Shown here: positions 45,131-53,771 of the stretch, one piece after another
Layout of the letters: the number at the start of each line of letters is the position of its first letter
How positions within the stretch are numbered: the first letter of the stretch is position 1
The notes under the pieces: model-generated
Database searches by the model: none
Told to the model about the DNA's origin: nothing
Seen by the model: the letters and a program-made list of their open reading frames with translations, nothing else
Translations under genes and position numbers: made by a program
Assembly (NCBI GenBank): GCA_015066175.1
Contig: SVOW01000001.1
Coordinates: forward strand, 1-64,000
Length of the DNA: 64,000 bases
Source: Oscillospiraceae bacterium
GTDB taxonomy: Bacteria; Bacillota; Clostridia; Oscillospirales; Acutalibacteraceae
Reading direction: 5' to 3'

Positions 45131-47092
45131 TTATTTTCCCTGCCTTAATTTTTCAATTCTGTCACGAAGTGCTGCAGCATGTTCAAATTCAAGAATTTTT
45201 GCAGCCGCTTTCATTTCTCTGGTCAGGCGTTCAATAAGTTCTTCACGCTCTTTTTTACTCAGACGTTTAGATGATTTTTCAGTTTTGTTTTCCTTTGCTG
45301 AAATCTCAATTATATCACGCACGTCTTTTTTGATGGTTGTCGGAATTATGCCGTTCGCCTCATTATAATTCATCTGTTTTTCACGACGGCGATAAGTTTC
45401 TTTTATTGCTCTTTCCATTGAAGGGGTAACCGAATCAGCATACATAATAACCTGACCATTGGCATTTCTCGCTGCTCTGCCGATTGTCTGAATAAGAGAT
45501 GTTTCAGAACGCAAAAAACCTTCTTTATCAGCATCAAGAATTGCAACAAGCGAAACTTCAGGAATATCGAGACCTTCACGCAGAAGGTTGATACCTACCA
45601 ACACATCAAATTCGCCCATACGCAGATCTCTTATAATCTCCATTCGTTCTATTGTGTCAACATCATAGTGCATATATCTGACCTTTATTGAAAGATTCTC
45701 AAAATAATCAGTAAGGTCTTCAGCCATTTTTTTAGTGAGCGTTGTAACAAGCGTTCTTTCACCACGCTCAGTTCTCAAATTAATTTCTGACACAAGGTCA
45801 TCAATCTGGCCTTCAATCGGTCTTACTGAAATTTCAGGATCAAGCAAACCCGTAGGTCTAATAACCTGCTCTACAGTGTGCAGGCTCTTTTCTTTTTCAA
45901 ACAGACCGGGTGTGGCACTTACAAAAATTTTCTGACCAACTTTCCCATAAAACTCATCAAAAGTTAATGGTCTGTTGTCAAAAGCTGATGGCAGACGGAA
46001 GCCGTATTGTACAAGACTTTCTTTTCTTGCTCTGTCGCCTGCATACATTCCCCTTACCTGAGGAAGCATTACGTGAGATTCATCAACAAAAAGTAAAAAG
46101 TCATCCGGAAAATAGTCTAGCAATGTATTCGGCACAGAACCCGGTGCTCTTCGCGACATAACACGTGAATAGTTTTCGATACCTTTGCAGAAACCTGTTT
46201 CGCGAAGCATTTCGATATCATATTCTGTTCTCTGTTTAATACGCTGTGCTTCTAATAATTTACCTTCAGACTCAAAATCGGCATAACACTGCACCATTTC
46301 ATCCTGAATATCTTTAATTGCTTCTTCAAGGCGGTCTTTTGAAACAACATAATGTGATGCCGGATAAATTGCTGCGTGTGAAAGCACAGAAATTACATTA
46401 CCTGTCAATGCATTTACTTCACAGATTCTGTCAATCTCATCGCCGAAGAACTCAACTCTTACAGCTTTGTCATTTGAATAAACCGGATAAATTTCCACAA
46501 CATCACCACGGACGCGGAATTTGTTACGGATGAAATTCACATCATTTCTTTCATACTGAAGTTCAACAAGTTTTGAAATAAGATCATCACGGTTTTTCTC
46601 CATACCTGTCCTCAGAGAGATAACCATATTTCTGTAATCTATGGGGTTACCCAAAGTGTAAATACACGAAACACTCGCCACAATTATTACATCACGTCTT
46701 TCACTTAATGCGGCAGTTGCAGAGTGACGAAGTTTTTCAATTTCTTCATTAATAGCAGAATCTTTTTCAATATAAGTATCAGTTGAAGGCACATACGCTT
46801 CAGGCTGATAATAGTCATAGTAAGAAACAAAATATTCTACAGCGTTATTCGGGAAAAATTCTCTGAATTCCGAACAAAGCTGCGCCGCAAGAGTTTTGTT
46901 ATGAGCAAGAACAAGCGTAGGTCTGTTCACTTCAGCAATCACGTTTGCCATTGTAAATGTTTTACCTGAGCCTGTAACACCAAGAAGTGTCTGTTCTTTG
47001 TAGCCTTTGTCGAGACCATCAACTAATTCTTTGATTGCCTGAGGCTGGTCGCCTGTAGGTTTGTATGATGAATGTAATTCAAAGCGTTCCAA
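45131..47092 (-). CDS. uvrB: excinuclease ABC subunit B
   Basis: A damage-verifying helicase-like protein of 653 residues. Walker [14 protein letters not shown], the beta-hairpin region [20 protein letters not shown], helicase motifs DESHV and TIGRAARN, and a C-terminal UvrC-binding coiled coil ([22 protein letters not shown]) are present. A TTG at 47092 lies 7 bases after GGAGG and matches the family start [23 protein letters not shown] further upstream would overlap the ribosome site. It leads the uvrBA operon. Confidence 0.95.
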   Translation of the reverse strand: MERFELHSSYKPTGDQPQAIKELVDGLDKGYKEQTLLGVTGSGKTFTMANVIAEVNRPTLVLAHNKTLAAQLCSEFREFFPNNAVEYFVSYYDYYQPEAYVPSTDTYIEKDSAINEEIEKLRHSATAALSERRDVIIVASVSCIYTLGNPIDYRNMVISLRTGMEKNRDDLISKLVELQYERNDVNFIRNKFRVRGDVVEIYPVYSNDKAVRVEFFGDEIDRICEVNALTGNVISVLSHAAIYPASHYVVSKDRLEEAIKDIQDEMVQCYADFESEGKLLEAQRIKQRTEYDIEMLRETGFCKGIENYSRVMSRRAPGSVPNTLLDYFPDDFLLFVDESHVMLPQVRGMYAGDRARKESLVQYGFRLPSAFDNRPLTFDEFYGKVGQKIFVSATPGLFEKEKSLHTVEQVIRPTGLLDPEISVRPIEGQIDDLVSEINLRTERGERTLVTTLTKKMAEDLTDYFENLSIKVRYMHYDVDTIERMEIIRDLRMGEFDVLVGINLLREGLDIPEVSLVAILDADKEGFLRSETSLIQTIGRAARNANGQVIMYADSVTPSMERAIKETYRRREKQMNYNEANGIIPTTIKKDVRDIIEISAKENKTEKSSKRLSKKEREELIERLTREMKAAAKILEFEHAAALRDRIEKLRQGK

Positions 47093-47126
47093 AACAACAC
47101 CTCCCAATTTTAACTGTATATAGAAT

Positions 47127-47155
47127 ATTATAAATAAAATAATTTAAATTGTAAA
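47127..47155 (-). promoter_or_regulatory. promoter of the uvrB operon
   Basis: Minus strand: TTTACA (47155-47150), a 17-base spacer, TATAAT (47132-47127). Confidence 0.65.
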
Positions 47156-47173
47156 TAGTTAAACCGAAATTTC

Positions 47174-47187
47174 CGAACAAATGTTTA
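47174..47187. promoter_or_regulatory. possible LexA (SOS) box upstream of uvrB
   Basis: CGAACAAATGTTTA fits the Gram-positive LexA/DinR pattern CGAAC-N4-GTTCG except at the last two positions. It lies 18 bases upstream of the -35 box. SOS control of uvrBA is well known in Bacillus; here it is inferred. Confidence 0.5.
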
Positions 47188-47194
47188 TTAATTA

Positions 47195-47227
47195 TATAAA
47201 AATTAACCGACTGATAACAGCCGGTTA
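47195..47227 (-). terminator. terminator of the GH38-like gene
   Basis: AACCGACTG (47205-47213) pairs with CAGCCGGTT (47218-47226), including one G-U pair. The minus strand continues with AATTTTTA. Confidence 0.75.
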
Positions 47228-47236
47228 AAAATTAAT

Positions 47237-49678
47237 TTATATAGAAATTTTTATCGTTTTGATTTCCCATGGACGGAAGCATAAAACTTTGCCATTTATA
47301 TCGCTGATTTCATTTCCGAGCAAATCTGCTGTTTTCATAATTTTGCCTTGTTTCATGTCGAAATTAACCTCAGCAGCGTTATCCGAAAAATTACAGAATC
47401 TTGCAAAGTATGCTCCGTCTTCATAGTAGAAAGCTGTGAGAATTACATCTGAATCATTATCGTCAAAATCAGCAATTTTATACTCTGATAAATCGCCGTC
47501 ACCTTTAGCGATTTTAAACACCTGAGGTGTATATTCATATGACATTGCCTGCTTGTGCAAATCAACATCAGAAATTGTTTCATCAAGAGGAAGTAATGAA
47601 AATTCATCATCAAAAATTCCGTCAAGCATTTTTGTTCCGCACATATAAGAATTTGCATAAACAAGGGGTATTTCAAGTCTGTTACCCTTAACAAGTGAAC
47701 CCATGCAACCACGGTTGATTACTGCCACGCCCTGTTTTTTGTCGCGAAGTGCAAGCCAATAGATGCCCTGCATATATGTCACGCTGTTGAACGATTCTTC
47801 TGGTGAAACTTCAACATCGTAACGTATATCATCTTCAGGATACCAGTAACTCTCATTTTTACGTACAGCACCATTCCAGTCTGAAATTGCAAACGGCAAA
47901 TCCCTGACCATTCTGCGGTCATTATCAACACAGACATTCATAATAAAATTAAGTTTTTCTTCATGTCTGTGTCCGTCAATTGTAAGAGATTTTTTCAGAC
48001 CTTCGGCAACTCCTGTGCGACCAATTTTCTGGTTATGTATTTCGAAATTGACTTTGCAATCAATTCTTGGCTGTTTGCCATTGAAAAGCATTTCAAAACA
48101 GTACGGTACACTGCCGATTTTACCATTTTGCGTTGCAACAGCATAATGAGAATTAATTACTACATTCCATTTGCCTTCTGATTTACAGTTTTCACCATCA
48201 ATGCAAGCAGTAAACAACTCTCCGTCACCATTATCAAAAATACGTGAAGAATCTTTTACTTTTTCGATGTATGATATACCATCATCAGTAAGTTTTACCT
48301 TATAAATCGGTGTTATCAATTCACCCGTTTCTTCATTCCATACAAAATTATGCTTTGATGAACAAACACCTTTTTGTAAAGTAAATCGCTTTACAGAAAG
48401 AGCAGGCATAACGATATGAACAGAAAGTGTTTTAACATTATTCTTTTCAACCACAACGCTCTCAAGTTCTTTTTCGCCATCGAATACTGATAAATTTTCT
48501 GAAACTTCTACATCAATCCACTCATCAACATCAAATGAATTTTGGTTAGCAACAAGCAAAGATTCATTATCTTTATCTGCAAAACGTTTAACAAGGGTTT
48601 TTGATGATTCTGTAATCACTGAATCAGAAAGTTTAAGTGAATCAGGGATAAATCTTCTTGCTAAATCAAGCAGACCGCAGATTGTTACATCATGGTGCTG
48701 TGCAACAAGTGCATATTTCCATGCTTGTTCAATATCTTGCTGATATGAAACGCCACCAAGTAAAACAGAAAGTGCATTAAGTTTTTCTGCCTGCACAGCT
48801 GCAACTTCAGATGAACGGCAACCATTGAAAATTTCATTACCACAATAACCCCAGGGCATCTGCACATGGAAATCATTATCATTTGTACGCATTTCTTCTT
48901 TTGCTTCACCGTAAAGTTCAGGCAAGTCTTCAAGCAACACATAGTGATAATTATCTTTTGTTTCAATATATTCCGTTATATCCTGCACATCCTGCGTAAG
49001 ATCGTCATATCGTGATGCAAGAAGCGGAGAAATATGTTCAAACTTCTTTTCAAAATCTTCAAGACACCAATAACAACCTTCTCTGGGCCAGCGGGACATT
49101 ATCCAGTTATCAACAGTTGTGCAGTTGAATCCTCTGCCCTGCTCATCATATGTAGGAACAGCAGGAATTTCAGTTAAATCTTTACCTATCCAACGTCCCC
49201 ATGGTAAATCAAAAGTTTTTGTATATCCGTATCCCATTACATGAGAACGAAGTATCGCAGCTTTATAACCACAAAGTTTTATAAGCTGCGGAGTCTGATT
49301 ATTCAACGCAAACTCAGAAATAGCATATACGTCAGGTGTCTGATTGAAAAACTTATTGTTAGTTTTTATCGCATATGTAAGTTGACGGACATTTGATTCT
49401 TCTGACACAAATAAAGACAACGGCTGTCCATAAGTTGTTGCACCAAGACCAACTCTGTCGGGATATTTTTTTAGCAAATACGTAATAAGTTCTATAATTT
49501 CCGGATCAGTTTCTGAGTATTCATCAAATGTAAATGATTCGTAATCAAGACCAACTTTTAACTTAGGATATTTTTCCATCCATTCAACAAGTTCTTTAAG
49601 GCGTGGCTTAACATCTTTTCCCCAAAGCACAAAACCACCATGGTCGTAAGTCAGTATGTATAAAGGTTTATTTTGCAT
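47237..49678 (-). CDS. glycoside hydrolase family 38-like protein
   Basis: 813 residues without signal peptide. The overall plan resembles GH38 alpha-mannosidases: an N-terminal barrel (to about residue 340), a helical bundle containing AQHHDVTICG, which matches the GH38 QHHDAxxGT motif, and beta-sandwich domains after it. The usual HxDxxW zinc motif near the N-terminus reads YDHGGF, and the nucleophile region WLPDxFG reads AISEFALN, so the catalytic centre is altered. The activity is uncertain; it may be a mannosidase relative with another substrate or no hydrolase at all. ATG follows AGGAGG. It has its own promoter and terminator. Confidence 0.65.
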   Translation of the reverse strand: MQNKPLYILTYDHGGFVLWGKDVKPRLKELVEWMEKYPKLKVGLDYESFTFDEYSETDPEIIELITYLLKKYPDRVGLGATTYGQPLSLFVSEESNVRQLTYAIKTNNKFFNQTPDVYAISEFALNNQTPQLIKLCGYKAAILRSHVMGYGYTKTFDLPWGRWIGKDLTEIPAVPTYDEQGRGFNCTTVDNWIMSRWPREGCYWCLEDFEKKFEHISPLLASRYDDLTQDVQDITEYIETKDNYHYVLLEDLPELYGEAKEEMRTNDNDFHVQMPWGYCGNEIFNGCRSSEVAAVQAEKLNALSVLLGGVSYQQDIEQAWKYALVAQHHDVTICGLLDLARRFIPDSLKLSDSVITESSKTLVKRFADKDNESLLVANQNSFDVDEWIDVEVSENLSVFDGEKELESVVVEKNNVKTLSVHIVMPALSVKRFTLQKGVCSSKHNFVWNEETGELITPIYKVKLTDDGISYIEKVKDSSRIFDNGDGELFTACIDGENCKSEGKWNVVINSHYAVATQNGKIGSVPYCFEMLFNGKQPRIDCKVNFEIHNQKIGRTGVAEGLKKSLTIDGHRHEEKLNFIMNVCVDNDRRMVRDLPFAISDWNGAVRKNESYWYPEDDIRYDVEVSPEESFNSVTYMQGIYWLALRDKKQGVAVINRGCMGSLVKGNRLEIPLVYANSYMCGTKMLDGIFDDEFSLLPLDETISDVDLHKQAMSYEYTPQVFKIAKGDGDLSEYKIADFDDNDSDVILTAFYYEDGAYFARFCNFSDNAAEVNFDMKQGKIMKTADLLGNEISDINGKVLCFRPWEIKTIKISI

Positions 49679-49699
49679 AATTTATACCTCCTTTTTGTC

Positions 49700-49729
49700 A
49701 GTATATCACTAACTGCAAATATATGTCAA
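49700..49729 (-). promoter_or_regulatory. promoter of the GH38-like gene
   Basis: Minus strand: TTGACA (49729-49724), an 18-base spacer, TATACT (49705-49700). It starts about 10 bases after the spoVM terminator stem. Confidence 0.7.
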
Positions 49730-49732
49730 CAA

Positions 49733-49765
49733 GAAAAAACATGCCGCAGAGTAACTCTGCGGCAT
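49733..49765 (-). terminator. terminator of spoVM
   Basis: GCCGCAGAG (49743-49751) pairs with CTCTGCGGC (49755-49763), extended by AT pairs. The minus strand continues with GTTTTTTC. Confidence 0.9.
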
Positions 49766-49772
49766 CTGTATG

Positions 49773-49865
49773 TTAACTGTTTGAAAAATCCTGTTTTTTA
49801 ATACCAAATATCATTCTGAGCAAACCACCAATTACTTTAGGATTCTTGAAAACAATTACTTTCAT
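49773..49865 (-). CDS. spoVM: stage V sporulation protein M (SpoVM)
   Basis: A 30-residue protein starting MKVIVFKNPKVIGGLLRMIF. It aligns without gaps to the 26-residue Bacillus SpoVM (from memory), with Lys2, Lys7, Pro9, Lys10, Gly13, Gly14, Arg17 and Gly21 identical. SpoVM is an amphipathic helix that binds the convex outer forespore membrane and anchors SpoIVA for coat assembly. ATG 49865 follows GGAGG by 7 bases. In Bacillus spoVM also lies downstream of the prpC-prkC-rsgA group, which is the case here. It shares a short transcript with a 49-residue membrane protein. Confidence 0.88.
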   Translation of the reverse strand: MKVIVFKNPKVIGGLLRMIFGIKKQDFSNS

Positions 49866-49880
49866 ACAGCAACCTCCGGA

Positions 49881-50030
49881 TTAGTTTTTGCAAATGGAAA
49901 TACCCATAATAATTATTACCACTGCAATAGCAACAACAAGAAATGACGTAGGAAAACAAGAAGCAAGAAAAAGACCTGCACCGAATGAAATCAAAACAAT
50001 CCCTAAGCCACAATTTCTTCGTCTTCTCAT
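49881..50030 (-). CDS. 49-residue membrane protein next to spoVM
   Basis: The frame starts at ATG 50030, 5 bases after GGGGTG, with MRRRRNCGLGIVLI and two hydrophobic stretches (GIVLISFGAGLFLASCF and SFLVVAIAVVIIIMGISI). A hairpin-like membrane protein with a basic N-terminus inside is predicted. It ends 15 bases before the spoVM start and should be on the same transcript. No named family is assigned; a sporulation link is inferred from position. A longer frame over the same bases reads a Cys-rich peptide and looks like a shadow. Confidence 0.6.
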   Translation of the reverse strand: MRRRRNCGLGIVLISFGAGLFLASCFPTSFLVVAIAVVIIIMGISICKN

Positions 50031-50063
50031 TACCACACCCCACTGAATTTCGTTGTCATTTTT

Positions 50064-50092
50064 ATTATATTCAGATTCAATTCAAGTGTGAA
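50064..50092 (-). promoter_or_regulatory. promoter of the 49-residue protein and spoVM
   Basis: Minus strand: TTCACA (50092-50087), a 17-base spacer, TATAAT (50069-50064). In Bacillus spoVM is sigma-E dependent. These boxes look like sigma-A, so the assignment is tentative. Confidence 0.45.
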
Positions 50093-50119
50093 AAAACTAC
50101 CGGAGCAAAACTCCGGTAG
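50089..50119 (-). terminator. terminator after rsgA
   Basis: CTACCGGAG (50097-50105) pairs with CTCCGGTAG (50111-50119), and the minus strand continues with TTTTTTC. It ends the long operon from beyond 64000 to rsgA. Confidence 0.9.
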
Positions 50120-50131
50120 TTAAAAAAGTTA

Positions 50132-51013
50132 TCATAATTCCCATTCTTTTAAATCTTTAACTTCATTGTACATGGCAACATAGTTTTCATGGCGTGAAGG
50201 ATGGATTTTCCCCTCTGATAATGCTTCAATAATTTTACAGCCTTTATCGTTTGTATGCGAACAAGTAGAAAACTTACACAAACCAAGATATTCTTCAAAC
50301 TCGCGAAAACAAAAAGGAAGGTCATCCTTCAAAATTTTTTCTGCATTCTGAAAATCTAGCGATGAAAATCCCGGTGTATCTGCAATATATCCATCACAAA
50401 CTTTGAAAAGTTCTATGTGACGTGTTGTATGTCTGCCTCTGCCTAATTTATCACTTATTTCGCCTGTCTGCAAAGACAAAGACGGAGCAATTTCATTTAG
50501 CAAAGAAGATTTACCTACACCTGTGTTTCCGGCAAAAGCACTGATATGACCACTAATTAAACCTTTAATTTTATCAGTACCCTCACCTGTTATCGATGAA
50601 GTTACAATTGTTTTAAACCCAGCCATATTGTAAATTTCTTCAAGCATTGAAGAATCACCAAGGTCATTTTTAGTAATGACAATAATAGGTTCAATATTGT
50701 TGTTTTCTGCAATTGCAATCAGTTTATCAATCACAAGAGTATTGGGCTTCGGTTCACAAACCGATACCACTATAAATAATCTGTCAATGTTAGCAATTGG
50801 CGGTCTTACGAGAACATTTTTACGCGGCAAAATCTTATCAATTGTGTTTTCTGCGCCATCATTTATCGTAAACTTTACAATATCTCCGGGCAATGGGGAT
50901 ATTTTATTTTTACGAAAAACACCTCTTGCTTTACATTCGTATATGACATCAGCGACTTCTATATAATAGAAGCCGCCGATACCTTTTATAATTGTTCCCT
51001 GAAGTTTCTCCAA
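50132..51013 (-). CDS. rsgA: ribosome small subunit-dependent GTPase A
   Basis: A circularly permuted GTPase that checks 30S subunit assembly. An N-terminal OB fold (IIKGIGGFYYIE) is followed by the G motifs in permuted order: TKND (G4), GNTGVGKSSLLN (G1) and DTPGFSSL (G3). A C-terminal zinc knuckle (C..CSHTNDKGC) ends the 293 residues. A TTG at 51013 lies 8 bases after GGGAG. The in-frame TTG at 51022 touches the ribosome site. It follows prkC by 18 bases, as in Bacillus. Confidence 0.93.
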   Translation of the reverse strand: MEKLQGTIIKGIGGFYYIEVADVIYECKARGVFRKNKISPLPGDIVKFTINDGAENTIDKILPRKNVLVRPPIANIDRLFIVVSVCEPKPNTLVIDKLIAIAENNNIEPIIVITKNDLGDSSMLEEIYNMAGFKTIVTSSITGEGTDKIKGLISGHISAFAGNTGVGKSSLLNEIAPSLSLQTGEISDKLGRGRHTTRHIELFKVCDGYIADTPGFSSLDFQNAEKILKDDLPFCFREFEEYLGLCKFSTCSHTNDKGCKIIEALSEGKIHPSRHENYVAMYNEVKDLKEWEL

Positions 51014-51031
51014 AAAAGTCAACTCCCAAAA

Positions 51032-53026
51032 TCAATATAAACTGCCGTAATCAATAGTACCTGTATGGTCTACAACATTTGTGACTGTAGGAATAGGAGT
51101 TGTAAAGTCAATATTACAACTGAAATAAAGGTTATCACATACATAAACTTCAACAGTATCATTTGTGCCAACACCGGTAACAGGAACTGTATACATTTCA
51201 CCGTAGAAATAATATGATGGTTTTGTATGCACAATACTACCATTCAATTTGTAAACAATAGAACCATCGCCGCCTGCGGGAAGAATAATAGTAATATCTC
51301 TTGTAGCTGCTCTTTCACCAAGACTTACCACAACTTTAATAGCAGTACCTTTTTCAACCATAGTACCGACAATAGGTTCACATCTTATGATATTTCCTTC
51401 AGCAACAACTGTGCTGCCTTCCTGAACATAGTTCGGGTCGAGTGTAAGGCCGGCTGATTCAAGCTCATGTTCTGCCATTTCAAGAGGCATTGTTACAATA
51501 TCAGGCACTGCAACCATTGTGTCATCTTTCTGACAAATAACAAGCGTAACTGTTTCACCGGGTTTGATTGATGAACCTGCTGCAGGTTCAGTCCTGATAA
51601 CACAACCTTCATCAACAGTTGCACTGTTTTCGAATTCTTCAATATAAAGCAATCCCAGATTGTTCAGTTCTGACTTTGCACTATAGCCATCTTCATCCGC
51701 AAGATCAGGAATAGTTATTTCGTCTACAGGCACTGCGATAGTAATAGTAATTGTGTCGCCTGATTTAATTTTTGTACCTTTTTCGGGATTCTGCTTAAGA
51801 ATTTCGCCGTCTTCATATTCATCAGTTACAGTATACTGAATTTCAAACTTGAAATCATCATATTTATCAACGCCTTTGACATCGCTGTAATAGTTAAGGC
51901 TTACTATATCAGGTACACTTACTTTAGGTGCAATAGCTGCATTGATTTCATCCTGGAAAACGATATATCCTGCTGCAAGAAGAAGCACAACAAGTATACC
52001 TGCAAGAATGCCCACAATAACAGGAAGTGCAGATTTTTTCTTCTTTGTCTTGGGATGAGGCAAACGCATTTCGTCTGCATTCGGAATAGGCATATCTTCC
52101 TGAACAGGAGTGAAACCTGAAAAGTTTCTTACTTCCTCAGAAGAAACAAACTTAGTGGGATTATCATCGACAAAATATGAATATCCGAATACAACAGCAG
52201 GGTTGCGTTTGTATTCTTCAATATCAAGCAACATTTCTGCTGCTGTCTGATAGCGATCACGCTGAATTTTCTGCATTGCACGCATAGTAATCTGCTCAAG
52301 ACCTGTGGGAATATCCTCGTTGATAGCACTGGGAGGAACAGCGTCTTCATTAACCTGCATCAATGCAACAGAAATAGCACTGTCACTCTGGAAAGGCAAC
52401 TGACCTGTAAGCATTTCATACATAAGCACGCCTACAGAATAAATATCGGTCTTTTCGTCAGTCATATCTCCGCGTGCCTGTTCCGGGCTTACGTAATGAA
52501 CAGAACCGATTGCAGAATCTGTCATAGTGCGTGTTTCACTTCTGCTGAATCGTGCAATACCGAAATCAGTAACTTTAATATTACCGTTCTGAAGCAAAAT
52601 TATGTTCTGAGGTTTGATATCACGATGAACAATACCTTTATCGTGTGCATGCTGAAGTGCACGGAGAATCTGAGTTGTAAAATGAACAACTTCTTTACAA
52701 TTTATAACCTGCTGTTGTTCAATATATTCTTTAAGGGTAATGCCCTCAACATATTCCATAACAATATATTGCAATCTGTCACCAAAGCTCACATCAAACA
52801 CCTTTACAATATTAGGATGTGAAAGCACAGCAATTGCTTTTGATTCGTTTTTGAATCTGCGACGGAATTCTTCATTAGCAAGAAATTCTTCCTTGAGAAT
52901 TTTAACTGCAACAATTCTGTCATCAATGTTGTCATAAGCTTTGTAAACAACAGCCATACCACCAACACCGATAATTTCTCTTATTTCATATCTTCCGTCA
53001 ATTCTTTTTCCAACGTAACTATCCAT
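51032..53026 (-). CDS. prkC: PASTA-domain Ser/Thr protein kinase
   Basis: A membrane kinase that senses cell wall fragments and controls growth and spore germination in relatives. The N-terminal kinase domain (residues about 12-275) has the GVGGMAVVYKA loop, VAVKIL Lys, HRDIKPQN and DFGIAR. A membrane segment (ALPVIVGILAGILVVLLLAA) lies near residue 335-355. Three PASTA repeats follow outside, beginning VPDIVSL, IPDLADED and VPDIVTMP, plus a C-terminal beta domain of about 95 residues. 664 residues. ATG follows AGGAG. Confidence 0.94.
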   Translation of the reverse strand: MDSYVGKRIDGRYEIREIIGVGGMAVVYKAYDNIDDRIVAVKILKEEFLANEEFRRRFKNESKAIAVLSHPNIVKVFDVSFGDRLQYIVMEYVEGITLKEYIEQQQVINCKEVVHFTTQILRALQHAHDKGIVHRDIKPQNIILLQNGNIKVTDFGIARFSRSETRTMTDSAIGSVHYVSPEQARGDMTDEKTDIYSVGVLMYEMLTGQLPFQSDSAISVALMQVNEDAVPPSAINEDIPTGLEQITMRAMQKIQRDRYQTAAEMLLDIEEYKRNPAVVFGYSYFVDDNPTKFVSSEEVRNFSGFTPVQEDMPIPNADEMRLPHPKTKKKKSALPVIVGILAGILVVLLLAAGYIVFQDEINAAIAPKVSVPDIVSLNYYSDVKGVDKYDDFKFEIQYTVTDEYEDGEILKQNPEKGTKIKSGDTITITIAVPVDEITIPDLADEDGYSAKSELNNLGLLYIEEFENSATVDEGCVIRTEPAAGSSIKPGETVTLVICQKDDTMVAVPDIVTMPLEMAEHELESAGLTLDPNYVQEGSTVVAEGNIIRCEPIVGTMVEKGTAIKVVVSLGERAATRDITIILPAGGDGSIVYKLNGSIVHTKPSYYFYGEMYTVPVTGVGTNDTVEVYVCDNLYFSCNIDFTTPIPTVTNVVDHTGTIDYGSLY

Positions 53027-53047
53027 ATCTTATCTCCTTATTTTCCC

Positions 53048-53770
53048 TTAATAAGATGCAAGAACTACCGTTATATTGTCTCTTCCGCCGTTTGCATTAG
53101 CTTCATCAATAAGTTTTTCAACGGCTTCATCGCTAGCATTTTCAAACAACTTTTTAAAATTATCTTCTTCCACAGAATTTGAAAAACCATCTGTGCATAA
53201 AAGAATAATATCATTTTTTTCAAAACTTTCTGCCGTAAAATCAACATTGATTCTGTCTGAAACGCCAAGTGCTCTTGTAATATAACTCTTTACAGGGTGA
53301 TTTTTGGCTTCTTCCTCAGTAATTTCACCTCTGTCAAGCATTTCCTGAACAAGAGAATGGTCTTTCGTAACCTGCTTTATATCTTCACCGATTATGTATG
53401 CACGGCTGTCACCTGCATGAGAAATGAAAACTTCATTTTCTCGTATTATTGCAGCCACAACCGTAGTGCCCATACCTTTCAAGGTTAAATCTTCACGAGC
53501 AAGGTCGTAAATTTTAATATTTGCAAAATTTATTGCAGATTCAAGCAGATTTGAAACAGAAAGCTGCTTCATATCATCATGATAATTCTTCTCAATTCTT
53601 TCTGCAATAAGGTCAGCAGCCATTTTACTTGCTACATCGCCGCCTGAAGCACCACCCATACCATCACAAACTACTGCCCAGGCACTTCCACCGGGAAACT
53701 TACCGATACGGAATGAGTCCTGATTAGTAGCACGCACAAGTCCGATATTTGTTTGTCCGAAAATTTCCAA
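53048..53770 (-). CDS. prpC: PP2C-family protein phosphatase
   Basis: The manganese-dependent partner phosphatase of PrkC. In 240 residues it shows TNIGLVRATNQDSF, VCDGMGGASGGDVAS, HAGDSRAYI, TKDHSLVQEM and GGRDNITVVLA. The start is a TTG at 53770, 7 bases after AAGGAGG, giving LEIFGQTNIG; longer in-frame starts would lie inside rlmN. The rlmN stop is one base upstream, and the ribosome site is within rlmN. Confidence 0.93.
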   Translation of the reverse strand: MEIFGQTNIGLVRATNQDSFRIGKFPGGSAWAVVCDGMGGASGGDVASKMAADLIAERIEKNYHDDMKQLSVSNLLESAINFANIKIYDLAREDLTLKGMGTTVVAAIIRENEVFISHAGDSRAYIIGEDIKQVTKDHSLVQEMLDRGEITEEEAKNHPVKSYITRALGVSDRINVDFTAESFEKNDIILLCTDGFSNSVEEDNFKKLFENASDEAVEKLIDEANANGGRDNITVVLASY

Positions 53771-53771
53771 A

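Noticed and set aside
49837-50043. 68-codon Cys-rich minus-strand frame
   Set aside because: It overlaps the better-supported 49-residue membrane protein in another frame, lacks a good ribosome site, and looks like a shadow of it.
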